Part shown: piece after piece, positions 20,781 to 33,545 of the stretch
Position numbering within the stretch: position 1 is the first letter of the stretch
Layout of the letters: each line of letters begins with the position of its first letter
Assembly (NCBI GenBank): GCA_022747635.1
Contig: JAKTNV010000003.1
Location: 15,060,911 to 15,124,910, forward strand
Source of the DNA: Hetaerina americana
Lineage: Eukaryota; Arthropoda; Insecta; Odonata; Calopterygidae
Reading direction: 5' to 3'
DNA length: 64,000 nt
The notes under the pieces: model-generated
What the model was told of the DNA's origin: nothing
Seen by the model: only the letters and a program-made list of their open reading frames with translations
Database searches by the model: none
Made by a program: the position numbers and the translations under genes

Positions 20781-23700
20781 ATTGGAACATCATTATGCGA
20801 GCGCGTGCTTGGATTTGCCACGCCGTAATAAAGGAATAAAACCCTGCGAACTTTGCAGTTGCGCAGATACAGATCTTATTTTCCCAGGGAAAGCTTCATG
20901 GCAACACATCGGCACAACATACGGTAATGTTCATTTGACATTTCGCAAATTCAACGTCAACTGAAGCGTTACCTATCTACTTTTCGATTTAATTTGATTT
21001 TTCCATTTCCACTCTTGTCTTCATATTACAGGAACATATGAAATGGGCCTAAAAAACAAGAGGAAATGTAGTACAGTTTATGAGAGCGTATTTTGTATTT
21101 GCAAAACTTCCCTTGAACTCAACTACGTCTGCACAATTCCTAGAAAACCGCCGAAATGGTAGAGAATCTAAGGACACTCTAGATGAAAAAGCACCTGAAA
21201 AAGTGTGTAATGATGGATATCTATTAATGCCAGAGTATTCCCATCCCCTGCGCTCTGGTTCTGATTAGTGTAAAATGAAAAAAAGAATCCTTCAATCTAA
21301 ATGCTCGACAGGAGCTTTTTTTCATTTCTGTATTAACATGCAGATGGGTACTGGGTTTTATGACTATCCGTTGCAGTTCCTCCATGACTCGGTGGATATT
21401 CTTTATAGTCTTTTCAGAATTTAGGACGGCTAAATTAGCTTTTTTCTTACCATACACTGGATTAAAATTAACTGGATTCATTCATTTGATTAAAATTATT
21501 TCTCAATGACGAATTCTTTTGTTGGGGGTTCTGTTTTTCTGTGTTAGGCTCTTGTCGAGTTTTCAGCGCAGTTTAAGTTTAATTGATGACCCGATACTTT
21601 TGTATTTAATCAAATCTCTTCTTTTCTGGAATAGCTAATATTTCGCTCTAAACGGAGTACCAATGCCATTTTGCCCATGAACTTAATTTTTATCATTGAT
21701 TTGTCTTCTCTTCGAAAATTATAATTATTTTTGAGGTGATTTGATCGGTTCCTAAGGATTAATTTACGCCTGAGTCATCAATTTCAGCGTTGCATTCTTC
21801 CTTCGTTAATGATTTCCTATGTTTAGTTTCCATTATTGAGCTTATTTAAGTCGGTAATTTTTCCATTTGTTCACCTATTTTTCTCTTATCATAATTTTAC
21901 CTCTTCCAGGAGTTATGCTATTTGAAATAGGTGCTGCTGTTTTCTCCGTACGGAGTTGTTTTGCAATATCTCATATAGGTACCCTCAATTTTTTATCCAT
22001 TTCTTCCAGGTTATCTTTTTATTTCGCTTGAAATCATTTTATTACCTTTTAATAGGACCTTCTTTGAGTTTAATTTCAACCTTTCTATTTTTCAACTCTT
22101 GTTTTGTTCTCGGCCTTGTATTTATTAAGTTGACATTCTACCATTGATGGGGCTACTGCTAATAATAGGATCATCCAGTTTGGATTTGAATCGTCTGTAC
22201 CAAATAACAACTTCACGAGAGTGCACTCAGGCTGAAATCCTCATCTGTTCTTACGCATTTCTACTCGCATGTTCTTCAAAACTAATTGTATCCAGAGGAG
22301 TGGTTAGTAGTAATTAACTTGCCGAGCAGTAACCTTAGGTCATTATCCTCTTTTTCACTCTTTCCTATTCTCAAATTTTCTATCTATCTCTCATGGCGGT
22401 ACATTTCAATATAACAAAGTACGGTCGGTATTTCCTTAATTTTGGTTCATTATTTTTACAAACTAATCGGCAAAATAACTTGTCCTCATTAGCAATCCAG
22501 TTAGGGTTTTCATAATATCTATATCCTACTTTCAAGAACTAATTACAATATTATCTTTGGTGAGGACTGTCTTTTAACACTTTTCGCATGATTAGCACAC
22601 AAATTGTTAAGTAATTTTTGAGATTTGGAAAACATAATTAAGAGGGCACCTCAAATTGCCAATTTCCTAGGTTCTATTAAAAATAAAACTTGTGACACAA
22701 AACGGATGAACCACATGAATATTCATTTTGACAGTCCAGGCCATTTTATTTGGTAAAATTTAGATTAAAAAAATCAAATGTCACCTAATTAAAATGCGTG
22801 AAATCGAGTTTTACTCAATAAAGTATTTTTTGATGGGAAGTTTTCTTTGCCTAGGGTACAGAACTTTACCCACAGTGTCTGAATAGTCCACGGTAAGTGT
22901 AATATTTCCCCAAGGCCATAATATCCTAAGCCCTAAATTTTATTATTTCTATAAGCATCTAGAGAACTTTGACCAAGGAGTCTCAGATTCTCAGCAAAAA
23001 TTTCATCCCAACCTTCAGACGGTGAAGTTGTGTTGAATGTTGTATCCTTTGTACAGGTAAAATGTGAGGGTTGTCTCAGGAAAAATCCGGTGGTTGGATA
23101 AAAAACGGCCGGTAAACGGTTATGAGAACGGAAATCGAAAGTTAGGTGTCTCTGTCCACACTTACATTACCCTACAATTTTACATTTATTTGAATATTTT
23201 TAGGCGCATTTTTTCATTAGATTATCGAATATTAAAATTGGAACTAAAACAAGCAGAACCGTGTCTATGCGGCACACTAATGCAAAATAAAAGCAAGTAT
23301 ATGGAGAAATTGAAAATAAATATGAGAGTTGAAGTTGGTAAGAAATAAACTAATTGTGAGATGTTTATAGTTTAAAAAAATCTAAAGAAAACAATCTATT
23401 TAATCTAAACAAGAACATGATTAAACATTAAATTAATTAAATTTAATCTATACCAAAAAAGAACATGATATCACAACTCTTTTGCTACCTTCCTCAGAGG
23501 AAAGATCGTTCTCGTTGAGACGGTGGCATATCAACAACTTTAGACTTTAGACAACAAGATTTAGAATTCAAATGGCATCGTTTGTTCCCTTGAGTTTTAG
23601 CATAAAAACTGTGGATCTAAATAATAGACGCCGGATTTTTAAATTCTTGCCTCGGAGCCCACGAGAATAAAAAGAAAATCTTTAATTTTTTAGATTCCAG

Positions 23701-25027
23701 ATCCGGCTCGTATTCGGGATATTTTTTGGAACTCGCAGAAGTGAATTCGAAATTCAATAACCATCACCAAAATTCAAAGGGGTGAGAGGTAGCTGGATGA
23801 TGTAAAAGTGGCGAGGGAAAAAGGTCAAATTTTTATTTTTTTTTCAAAGAAGGTGAGATTTTAAAATTCGGGAGCAGAAGAGAAACGAGGGCAGCAGGGT
23901 TAAAAAGGTGTCCATGCAGTGGTGTGTATTTGCCTCCTTCTCTCTTAATCTTAGGCCTTTTTAGGCAAAACCTCTGTGGTTTTTTCGTATCATGAGTGGC
24001 TATAGAACGCTAGAGGATGCTATCATGAATCTTTTGTTGAGTGCGTAAGACAATTCTACGGTTTCCTCAGGATAGAACTCAAGAAGATTGCTCTGCGTTA
24101 GGGTGGATCTTAACGCTATGAGACAACCCATGCTTAGTATAGTCAACATAAATGAAACTGACATTCACTTGCTTCAGTTCATTATTTCCGAATGCGCTCT
24201 CCTGGATAAAGGGAGATTAGTTACTGGTAAGATGATTCAAAGTATTTAATTTGAAATGAAGCAAATATGCCAGAATTCTAAATAGAATGCACGACAAGTG
24301 AATTTACTCATTGAGTCATTTCTCCAACAGACGAACTATTTTGCTGCCAAGGAAAAGGAAATGCTTGCTAGCCTTCTTTCAGTTTAATTACACTTACTGG
24401 CGATCAATGCTACTCCATTGACAAAAATTTTAATTATCGGCGAATTGAAGACATAGCGTATGAAAAAGATGATGGTCAACGATTATTTTTTTCGGAGGTA
24501 GGAATTTTATGAATGGAATGCGAAGATAGCACAACGGCATATAAAAAAAAACCCGAGAGCCGTTATCCGTTAGATTTGAGTTTCATACACTAATGGCTTT
24601 GAAGAACGAAGTTTCCATCGCAGTCATTAGCAGACACGTTACTATCACTTGCATTGTCTTAGCAGTGTATCACATGGGCACGCAGTCGGCCTGTTGGATC
24701 TGATGTCAACAGTACGAGGATCCCAAGGGAGCGATTCCAATCACAGATTTATGTTTAACGATTGTTGAAGAACCGAAAGCAAAAATAAATATACGTAAGT
24801 AAAGTTTTTTTTAAAAAATGAGTGATGGATATATACGAATGTCAAGCCGTATGAAAAAATGGTATGACGTACGGACGTAGGGGACGTGAAACATTAGGAT
24901 ATAATAACGGAATGAGGATTTCGCCAAATTTCTGGTCCTTGAAAACGTCGAGGATCTTTGGAAAGGATAGGTGGGATATTCGTTTCGCCAGTCATGTTGC
25001 CGAATCCCATTTATTTTCGGCTGAATA
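20781..25027. other. AT-rich spacer, no gene recognised
   Basis: About 4.2 kb. The part at 21500-22200 is strongly T-rich on the plus strand and might be an old minus-strand repeat, but translation by eye gave no family motif. Open frames at 20614-20964, 21080-21268 and 23064-23348 have no domain that I recognise. Confidence 0.4.
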
Positions 25028-25345
25028 ATGACGTTCTCGAAAACCGAAGGGATGTGCAGAAAAGGGAGAGAACGAGAGAGAGAGAGTGAGAGAGGAAAGA
25101 CGAAAAATGCAATATTATGGTTGCCAAGCGAGTTTGTTAAGCATTGGGCAGGGGAGGGGAGAATGGGAAATGGGCGTGAGGGAATCAACGAAGCGATGGA
25201 AGCGAAACGCGAGGCGGATGGAACGGCCGACGCGGAGAGGGAAGGGGGCGATGACCGCAGAGACTACTGCCACTGCGAAACCATGCAGAGGAAGGAAACG
25301 AGCGAACGAGAGAAAAATAAAGCCGAGGACATTATCATGCATACA
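25028..25345. repeat. Purine-rich patch with GA microsatellite
   Basis: A GAGAGAGAG run at about 25072-25098 passes into G/A-rich sequence. Both plus-strand frames here (113 and 87 codons) are Arg/Glu/Lys-rich and compositional. Confidence 0.5.
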
Positions 25346-26140
25346 TTAATACAGAGGTACTTTCCTTAGGTACAATAAAACATCACTCTCTTCACTGCCA
25401 TTATGCATATAAAGAGTAATTTTCGGTGAGCATATATTGGTATTTATTTCGAATCATAATTTCTTGGATTGATATAAATACCTAATAGTCCTTTTCCATG
25501 AAAAATCAACATTTTGTTCATATATTCGTTTCTAATAATTATTTATAAATTCATAGTGCCAAGATCGGTGTCTCATAGCAACGTTGGATTTAAAAATGTG
25601 CTTTTTTAAAAATTTGAACACTGGGAAGTGGTCCATCATACCAAAGCGCTGCAATTCAAAATTATGATAAAATATAGTCATTAGATAAGGATATAACATA
25701 AAAATATCGAAAAAGCAACTGGAAAAAATAGGGCTGAAAAATAATATCTCTATCACAAGCCAGTATCAAGCTTCGTTTTTCACATCGCAGGGCATTGTGT
25801 CCATGTAAATTTTAAATAGCGGCTTGAAGTAATCTTACTGTAACTCCGCACATTTTTTCATAAATCGTGATGAAGGAGCGATGGTTAAATAAAATGCATG
25901 AATCGAGCAATATTTAAATTTTACCTTCCTCTTGCTTATGGCTGTAACACTATCTAATTCATATTGCTTGGTTCATGGGAATAAAAAGAAAATGCAAAAC
26001 TTAGTAAACAGAGATGGATAAATACGATGAAGATTTTAAAATAACGATTTATTCCAGTATCAGCATTTCTTCCATATTACTCGTCCTTAATTCGTGGAGG
26101 AACGGGAGAGCCCCGGTCACAGGAATCGAAATCAAAAATG
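25346..26140. other. AT-rich spacer
   Basis: No feature is recognised. Confidence 0.4.
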
Positions 26141-26730
26141 GATTGTTGGTGTTGCGTTTGCGTCGGTGTGTGTGTGACTCGTACGGGGGTGTGTTGGAGA
26201 CGGGGAAGGCGTATAGAGTTCGTGAAAAATAAGAAGCGGAAGAGGAAGGAAGAAGGGAAAAAAGGAAACGTCGATTTGGGCGAGGCAGTGTGGGAGGGGG
26301 TGGGGGACGTGCGGGAGGGTGAGGGGCGCTAGGGGTGAGCGTCGATCGCAAGAAGAAAGGCAGCAGCGGGGTCTTATAAATATGAAGCTTTATTTTTGGC
26401 AACCCTCGATTTCCAGAAAATCCGCCTCGCGTCTTGATCTTCAGCCGTTTTTTATTATTATGATTTCACTCGATCACTCTCCCTCTCGCACACCTCATTC
26501 TTATTTTCTCGCTCCCTTTTATTTCTCTCTCTGTCTCTCTCTCCCTATCAGTATTTCGTTCTTTCCCCAACCTTTTGTCGTCGCTCCACCGGAAGTGGGT
26601 GGAAAGAGGATCGTGAGGGGTAAGGGGGGGGTTGGGGGGAGGGAATGGGGGTTATTCGGCGGTTCCCTTGTTGAAATGATTGGCCATTGAGTCGGACTGA
26701 TGGGGGGGAAAACCGAAGGGGAAGAAAAGA
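26141..26730. repeat. Skew-switching island: G-rich, C/T-rich, then G-rich with quadruplex motif
   Basis: A G-rich stretch (26141-26350) gives way to pyrimidine-rich DNA with a CT microsatellite (26470-26590). It then flips to a very G-rich stretch (26595-26720). At 26617-26651 four or more runs of four to eight Gs sit two or three bases apart, a strong G-quadruplex pattern. Frames on both strands are compositional. Confidence 0.55.
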
Positions 26731-27805
26731 AGGAACAAGAGAGCAGAAAATGGCATGTGCTGTGAATCAAAAGGAGGAGAAAATGCGAGGTTTTCTCGAC
26801 TGTGCTTCGTAGATAAAGGCGAAATGAGCCCTAGAGCAGTAGAACAATAAACTTGATACTCTTATATACCTCAGGAAACTCCACCATATAGTTCACCAAG
26901 ATAACACAAAAAATGATTACTAGATAGTTGTGCCTGCGGAAGGCATGCGTGAAATGTAAACAAATGTGCAATTGCCGATAAAATCCACGCGTTTAAAATA
27001 CAACGTTTGTTTATGAGTGTGTAGAATAAAAGGTAGGTACGAGTTAATAATTTGATGCCAATTAGGTCCGCGGCAGATTTAAGTGGTGATGAAAATAATT
27101 GAAAATAGTGAAGAAGAAACAAAAAGCCTGTCAAGCCACGGCCAATATTCATGCAAGGGATTTCGAGAGTTTGCGAACGTATTTCCCTCAATGACAAACT
27201 CATTTGTTTCTTTATTTATTACGGTACGATCATGTATAAAAAAGTATGTTTACCAAAGAGTTGTTGACATAGGTGATTGGCTCTGCATGCGCCATGACCA
27301 GGAAAGCTAAATGACCCACCCCGAATTTCCAATGTATGCCTCCCATTACATATTTCACGATGTTAAATACTGAATTTTGCGCAATCGGCACATATTTTTG
27401 TTTTTATTTAAAGTAAACGGGACACGTTACAATTTCCCGGGAGATTTAATTCAATGGAATTCATATAGTTTACACGCGACTGATTTTCTAACAATGTAAA
27501 TTTTTCTGTGCTAACAATTTGATATTCTGATAGGACATAAAGTATTTTTACAATTAATTCAAGTTTCGGACAACAATATGAGAACCCAGATGGCAAACCT
27601 TTTTCCAAGTGCCATTGTTTGCGACACTAAATAAGTATTACTATATGAGACCTACAGGTCCTGAAAAACCTGAAAAAACGTGTAAAACGTAAAAACCCAA
27701 TAACGAATATAAAAACTCAAACTCGAATAATGATGACTAAAAAGTGAAATTAAACATTTGACTATCTTGGGCGGAAATTGAGAGACTATATCTGGTGCTC
27801 TTAAT
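26731..27805. other. AT-rich spacer
   Basis: The 110-codon minus-strand frame at 26871-27203 has no recognised domain. No repeat is recognised. Confidence 0.4.
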
Positions 27806-27900
27806 TTGAAATAATAACTTTTGCTCTTAGGAGTAACCAGTATTTTCGAAGTGTTCAGCTTCGAATACCCCGGTTACTCCTAAAAGCAAAAGTTATTCAA
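27806..27900. repeat. Hairpin with about 39-bp arms, abutting SINE B
   Basis: Arms 27813-27851 and 27859-27897 pair with about five mismatches around a 7-nt loop. A further TTGAA/TTCAA pair at 27806-27810 and 27896-27900 extends the stem past a small bulge. SINE B copy 1 begins immediately at 27901. Confidence 0.8.
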
Positions 27901-28205
27901 GGAGATCGGGATGGCTTGGTTGCTAACGTACTCGCTTCCCACCCTGAGGGTCCGGATTTGGATCCCGGCGACGACAGATATTTTTCAGTGGTGTCCCGAT
28001 CCCTACTTGAGGTGCTTTATGGAGGGAACTTAGAGTTAGTACGCCGTCCCTCGGACGGGACGTTAAGCTGCGGACACCTTGGCGCCTTTCGTTAAGAGCA
28101 GGCTAATGCCGACGCCGGGTTTCTCTTCACCCTTCATACCTTACGGCGCAAATGACCTGAGCTGTCGGTCACCTCCCATAAAAAATACTTCTTCTACTCG
28201 AAGCA
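27901..28205 (+). repeat. tRNA-derived SINE, family B, copy 1
   Basis: The head, from about 27907, carries a tRNA-like A box (ATGGCTTGGTTGCTAACG) and a degraded B box (GGATTTGGATCCCGG at about 27953-27967). The body has blocks shared with the minus-strand copies at 35960-36261 and 50893-51199: a GTGGT(A/G)TCC block, a CGTCCCTCGGACGGGACGTT block, a GACGCCGGGTTTCTCT block, and the 3' end GAGCTGTCGGTCACCTCCCA. A short ACT/TTC-type tail follows. Family length is about 300 bp. The acceptor stem does not pair, so it is a SINE head and not a tRNA gene. Confidence 0.75.
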
Positions 28206-28560
28206 TTCAAGTGAAGTTTCCGCAACAGGAAGACAAAAGTTTTCCCTTTCAGCTGTTCCTCCTTTTGCGACTAAGTCTTGGAGGGTGAGAGAATGAGTAA
28301 TGAAAGGCAACGACAAAAGACCTCGATGATATCATTGGGGTGAAATAGGTAAATATTTTCCTTAGTGGGGCAGATGTTGACAGGAATCGGTTCAGGCAGG
28401 CACGCCCCCAATTATAGAGCACACGAGAGGCGTAGGATTGCCTACGTCTGCACAAAGGATGCCATTGAAGGACTGAAGTTCTTTTGCCGTACTTCAAGTG
28501 ATTGAAGTGTCTATTAATACGCGCGAGAGTAAACAAATTATTATTATCGGTAAAATCACA
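28206..28560. other. Spacer between SINE B and LINE relic
   Basis: No feature is recognised; the minus-strand 95-codon frame at 28249-28536 has no domain. Confidence 0.35.
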
Positions 28561-29640
28561 GAAATCTCAGGCGTTCTGAGCCTTCTGTCTTTCTTGTGCT
28601 CTTCATGAATCAATAGGGTTCAAACCCAATTCCTCCAACACATCAGTCAAAGGGTCTCCCCCCTCTTAGCAATCGTTTACAAACCTAGTGGATTTCCTCT
28701 GAAGCTTTTCTGTTTTCTTAATTAACCATTTACCCCAAAGATCCCAATTACTTGTCGCCTATTCCAAATGTGGCATAACCAAAGCGGAGTAAGACATTTC
28801 TCTTACTTTTTCATTACATTTTCCTACAACCCATCTCATGACATCTAGGTTCTTTAAATCTCACTCTCATCTTCTTTTTTAAATATATATCTCCTGAAAG
28901 TTTAGATGCTAGTTTAACATCCAAGTTTTTAACCTTAAGTTTTTTATTTGGTCACGTCTATTTTAAAGTTTGCGCCTGTTTAATTCTTCAATTTTATTCC
29001 AAATCTTCAGTGTCATATATTTCCTGATATATAAATCTATTCCCATTCCTTACATCACGCCAATATCTGGTCCAAATCGCATGAAATCTGACGATGATCT
29101 AATTCTCTCTAAATAACAATGTTGTCTACAAATAATCTAAGATTGCTGCTAACGTGGAGTCTTGAATCGCCAAAGATGATGGAGAAGAATGGGGACCTTA
29201 CCGAAGAATGGGGCACTCTTGGCGTTACGTCCGCCAATAATGAACTCAATTCATCGACGACTATTTGTTTACTGTTAGATAAGGAGTCCTTCGTTCGGTT
29301 GATCACTTTCCTGTAAACACATTAACCACCAGAATATCTTAGTTTTTGGGATCAATTTCTCATGAGGAACCTTTCCGAAGGCTTTCAGGACACCTCTACA
29401 TACACTACCCACTAGTGTATTATCTTTCCTCGATTTCAGGATATCATGAATGTAAAGACCCAACTGTTTTTCACGACATGTTTTCCCTTAACCCCTGCTG
29501 AATACGGCCGAATGTCCCTTCTGCCTTAAACGCCCTTTGCATTGCTAACGATATGTTCTAAGATTTTGGAGGATTGCGTTGCTAAAGAAAGTGGTCTGTT
29601 ATAATTAGGGTCCTCCCAATTGCCGCCTTAGTACGGAGAC
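28561..29640 (-). pseudogene. CR1/L2-like LINE reverse transcriptase, decayed
   Basis: Read 5' to 3' on the minus strand, RT blocks appear in the right order across several frames. Near 29600-29540 is NRPLSLATQSSKILEHIVSN (NYRPISL...SKILEHIV block). At 29275-29463 come YIHDILKSRKDN and GVLKAFGKVPHEKL (catalytic motif A, D changed to G). At 29109-29306 come LADVTPRVPHSS (motif B, Q to H) and LRLFVDNIVI (motif C, FADD changed to FVDN). At 28840-28600 come ALVMPHLE, NWDLWGKWLIKKTEKLQRK, DCxEGGDPLTDVLEELGL and RAQERQK (post-RT block). At least three stops and several frameshifts interrupt it, and both catalytic aspartate sites are damaged, so it is inactive. The N-terminal endonuclease is not seen. 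Confidence 0.85.
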
Positions 29641-31134
29641 GTTTTGTGACTTGTACTCACGGGGCATTATTTTTTATATTTCGGAGTAGTTTTTCAATTA
29701 CCTCCTGGGACTATAGTATCTCTCGTGAACTATGAGCTCCTCATATGTCTGAAGGATTTCTTTTTCTGCCCTGAATGTTTTGGTTTATTTGTTCAGGAAG
29801 AATTTTTTTAGAATATTGAGTTTGTTAACGCTATTATGCGAGCTATACCCTCATCTACGAAACCAATCTTCGAGTTGTATACTTAGGCGGTTGTTCTAAT
29901 ATCAAGCAAACTCTTTACATTTCACACCAACCTTTCTGTTGAGCACAATGGTTGAAAGCATATAAAAGAGGCATACGTATGCTGTTCTCTGAGTATTTAA
30001 TTTTTATTTACTTTCATGTCTGAGGCATGAAAACCTTTATCTCTCCCCCATTCTTCGGTATATGAGCTGTCATCCTTAACGATCCTGCTTCCATTGTGCC
30101 ATCGTGTTCCCTCTCTTCTCCACCCTTACACCCACGCTCTCTCTTTTCACCACCCCCTCCACTCGCTCCCCGCAGTAATCAAATCAAACCGAATGCTACT
30201 CTCCAGCCCCCTCATTTCGCCCTCACTTTTCCCACACCATCTCGTCCCACTCCCATCTCGCCTGTCTCTCTTTAAGTGCCTTCGTTAAGCCTCGCGTACA
30301 TGGATGGCGTATTTACAGGCAATAAAGTGAAATGAACTGGAACGCGTTTGGGTGGTTGTCACCCGTTTATTCCCATCTTTCCCTCGAATTCATCGGCCAT
30401 CGCCGGTGAGGAAAGAGAGTTAAGTATTTCGCCGGGCTGCCTACCTAAATATAGAAATAATAAACCTTTCATGAGTTAATCCTGAGATCGGCTGTGAACA
30501 AATGAAATGAACATGTTATAAACTGAGTCAACCTAAACTTCATAGAAGATAGGAAAGAAGGAAGGTTGGGCACATCTCTTTCGTTCAATTTTTTCTAAGG
30601 AAAACAATACGTTTAGGAAGGGTGATGTTACACAATATGAATTAAATTACATAGTCAATATATTCAGCAAGAGATGAGTATTGAAAAACAATATGTCGCG
30701 AGGTTCAAAAAATACAGATATCACTCTTTTGAATCCATCCATGGGTGGAAGCATACTGGATTACGATAAATGGGAGGTAAAATGTCAGCAATGAGGTAAT
30801 CGGGAAGTATTTTAAAAAATATGAAAATAAAACAAGAATGAAGACGGATATTGCATATTGTCTAAACTGTTTAATATTCCGAATGATAACACTAGAAAAT
30901 GGAATCCCGGAGATTATACATGTACATTATAGCACTAGAAACACGGCGGTAAAATATAAATTATTGAAATAGAGGGGAAATGATGACAAGGATCATTCAG
31001 GGTGCCTTCCAAAAGTAATGGAATCAAATGAAAGCGCCGCTCCTAGTCGTGGTGGGAACAAATCACTAGGAGTAGGTGGGGGGGGCAATAAGTGTTGCCA
31101 CGAAGCCGGTCTTAATGCTTTTCAAGCTGTGGAC
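29641..31134. other. Spacer; C-rich patch at about 30095-30280
   Basis: The 5' remainder of the LINE may extend to about 29900, but I could not read it. The pyrimidine-rich patch gives a short His/Pro/Leu-rich frame that is compositional. Near 30993-31015 the string GTGCCTTCCAAAAGTAATGG resembles a mariner terminal repeat belonging to the transposase relic that follows. Confidence 0.35.
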
Positions 31135-31373
31135 GTGGCAGAACGACAGTTATTGCAAACCTCTGCGCGGCGACCATGTCACGAAAGACCAACCGAGCGG
31201 AAATTTCAAGTGAACTTTTGCAGCGCATTGACATTGAACCTGATTATTTGGGCAACGTCTTCACTGGTGATGAAACATGAGTTTTTCAATACGACCCAGA
31301 AACAATTCGCCAAAGCTCTGTGTGGCACACCGACCAGTCCCCTAGGCCTAATTCTAATGGGACTCCGAAATAG
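31135..31373 (+). pseudogene. Mariner-type transposase fragment
   Basis: The frame starting at 31209 reads SELLQRIDIEPDYLGNVFTG, then DET, a TGA stop at 31278-31280, and VFQYDPETIRQSSVWH with SPRP. This is the block around the second catalytic aspartate of mariner transposases (TGDETW.FQYDPETKRQS..W). The stop falls exactly where Trp normally follows GDET, a TGG to TGA change. The helix-turn-helix half upstream is lost or unreadable, and the frame ends at TAG 31371-31373 before the third aspartate, so the copy is dead. The upstream 31018-31410 frame is in another phase and not the protein. Confidence 0.8.
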
Positions 31374-33119
31374 GGTCATCAGGACGGGAAAATACGTACC
31401 CTGTAAGTAAAGTGTTGAACAAATATGCAAACCATCGATACAAATTCATAGCCAGATGTATTGACAAATATTTGTTCCAAAGTAACACTAAATAGCCAGC
31501 CAATGACATTTTATTTTCAAGCAAATGCTCTGATAATATTGCCATTTTTGCGTATATTTCATTCGAGAGGGAATGCTTGAGGTGGCTTCGGGTTGTGTTA
31601 TTAACGCCACGAACATACAATCGCCACTACGCTGTCTGATTCCATAGCAGTCCCATCGCCGAGGAGCAGATGCTGGGTGAACACCTTCCTTCTGGTACCG
31701 TAGATTTCCAAGGGGTCTCTCTAGCACGGGCGAACCTCCACATCATTAGATATCACCGCCGTTCTCGCCATTTCAGTGCCAGATGACATAGACAAATTTA
31801 CCCTTTCCCCACTTCAGGTTTCTATCTAATGGGAGGATTTAATGATGAACTACGTGAAATTCATCCTTGCCAAATATTCGCAAAATTAACGCTTCTCCAG
31901 CAATAGGAAAAGTCAGAATTCTCACGATTATGCCCTTACTGAAACTTTTAGTGGAAGACGAATCGTCCGTATTCCTGTCTCCTACTCCTGCGACTCCTGT
32001 CACTTGGGTGATAATGGCATGTACTTGTACACGCGTACCAGGACTAATCCAACATCATAGAAAATCCCGAACATAATGTGACGTAGATGCTGCACCATAA
32101 AGACGGTAAACCTTTTCCGCTTGAATATCTCATTCCAACGAACTGATACGGATACGTTTTAAAAAGATAAGCTACGAAATTCACTCCATGCGTGACGTCA
32201 TGACTTCGCGGGTTTTCCGCCAGGACCACTTATCAACAGGCTTGAAAATCGACTCTGCTATCGTCCTTAGTCACTCCAGCAAGAAGGCACCCAGTGGATT
32301 ACCTTGACTGATGAAAGATCTGAGAATACTTCATGGTCCGAACATACCAGAAAAGGACAATATTCTATACATTTATTCTTGCGCTCCATTTTACATTTGA
32401 TAAATTGATGGTGAAATTTATCTCTTTCTCACATTATGCGCACATTTTACTTGTTGGGAAAGAAAACATTCATGATTTTTAAGGCTTGGAAAATTCAATA
32501 TTGTCCTTAAAAATCCTTGCTAAGAGATATGTCCGAATACCTATGACAGAGCAGTACTAAATGGCTCTTGATCGATAACCAATAAAACTATTATTATTCT
32601 AGCACTAATAAGAAATGGATTATAATTCTGAATACTTTTTCATTTCGTGAATGAAAAATTCATTAGAGGAGACTTTCGTTGAGTCAGTAATTTTACGAAT
32701 CCGCTCTTATCCGACAACGCCTTTCAAGAGTAAACTGCTAGTATCAACATTATCATATCCATTAGGGCAATTGTTTTTTTGAGTAACCATAGGAAAACTA
32801 ATTCAAGAACAATAGCCGGCAATCGACGTAGATTGATTAATGTTAAAATTGTGATGATCGTCTCTTATGATTTTTCCACAACCTACGTCTGAAATGAAAG
32901 TCCCAGGGAAAAAAGAAGAAAAATGGAAATTCCGATCTATTATAAATATAATATGCTCAATATTTACGCTGTCGTGGGACACATGGCAACAGTTAAACGA
33001 CATGGGTAAACGCCTCCATTATTTGATACAGACTTGACAATATTGCGCGTCTTTTACTATCAAACTCCTATGCGTGCCGGAGTCAGGAATGGCTCATTCC
33101 CCTCAATATTTTTCCATAC
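31374..33119. other. AT-rich spacer
   Basis: Short minus-strand frames at 31206-31727 have no recognised domain. Nothing else is seen. Confidence 0.4.
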
Positions 33120-33545
33120 CAAAGCCGGCTGGTGGAAGAGGGGAGGAAAGAGTGGAGGTGGGATAAAACAAGGGAAAAGGGAAAAGTTTTTATTTCTTAG
33201 GGAGAGCTGAAGGTATCGGAGGAAAAGGGAGAGGAAGAAATTCCAAAAGATTCAAAAGAGTGATAAAGGAGAGCGCAAAGGGATTTGGAAGCGGGAAGAT
33301 CGGAGCGAAGAAGAAATAAAAAGGAGTAAGCGATGGGAAAAGTTTTCGTCAGAGATCAGAATATAAGGAGGGAGGAGAAACAATGTTGTTGAAGGGGAGG
33401 TAGGAAAAAGAATCGAACTAAAATGCTTTCGGGGAGAGAATAAGAGGAAGTCACACGGTGAAGCAAAGGGAGAAGAGATAAAAAGGAAAACTCGATGAGT
33501 AGATGGGAAGATTCAAATACCCTTGAAAGATGGAGAGAAGTATGG
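33120..33545. repeat. Purine-rich (A/G) stretch
   Basis: The plus strand is almost entirely A and G in long runs, less G-dominated than the other islands. No gene or RNA is recognised. Confidence 0.5.

Noticed and set aside
21500..22200. T-rich segment as an old minus-strand retroelement
   Set aside because: Translation in the frames tried by eye gave only Lys/Asn-rich sequence with many stops and no family motif.
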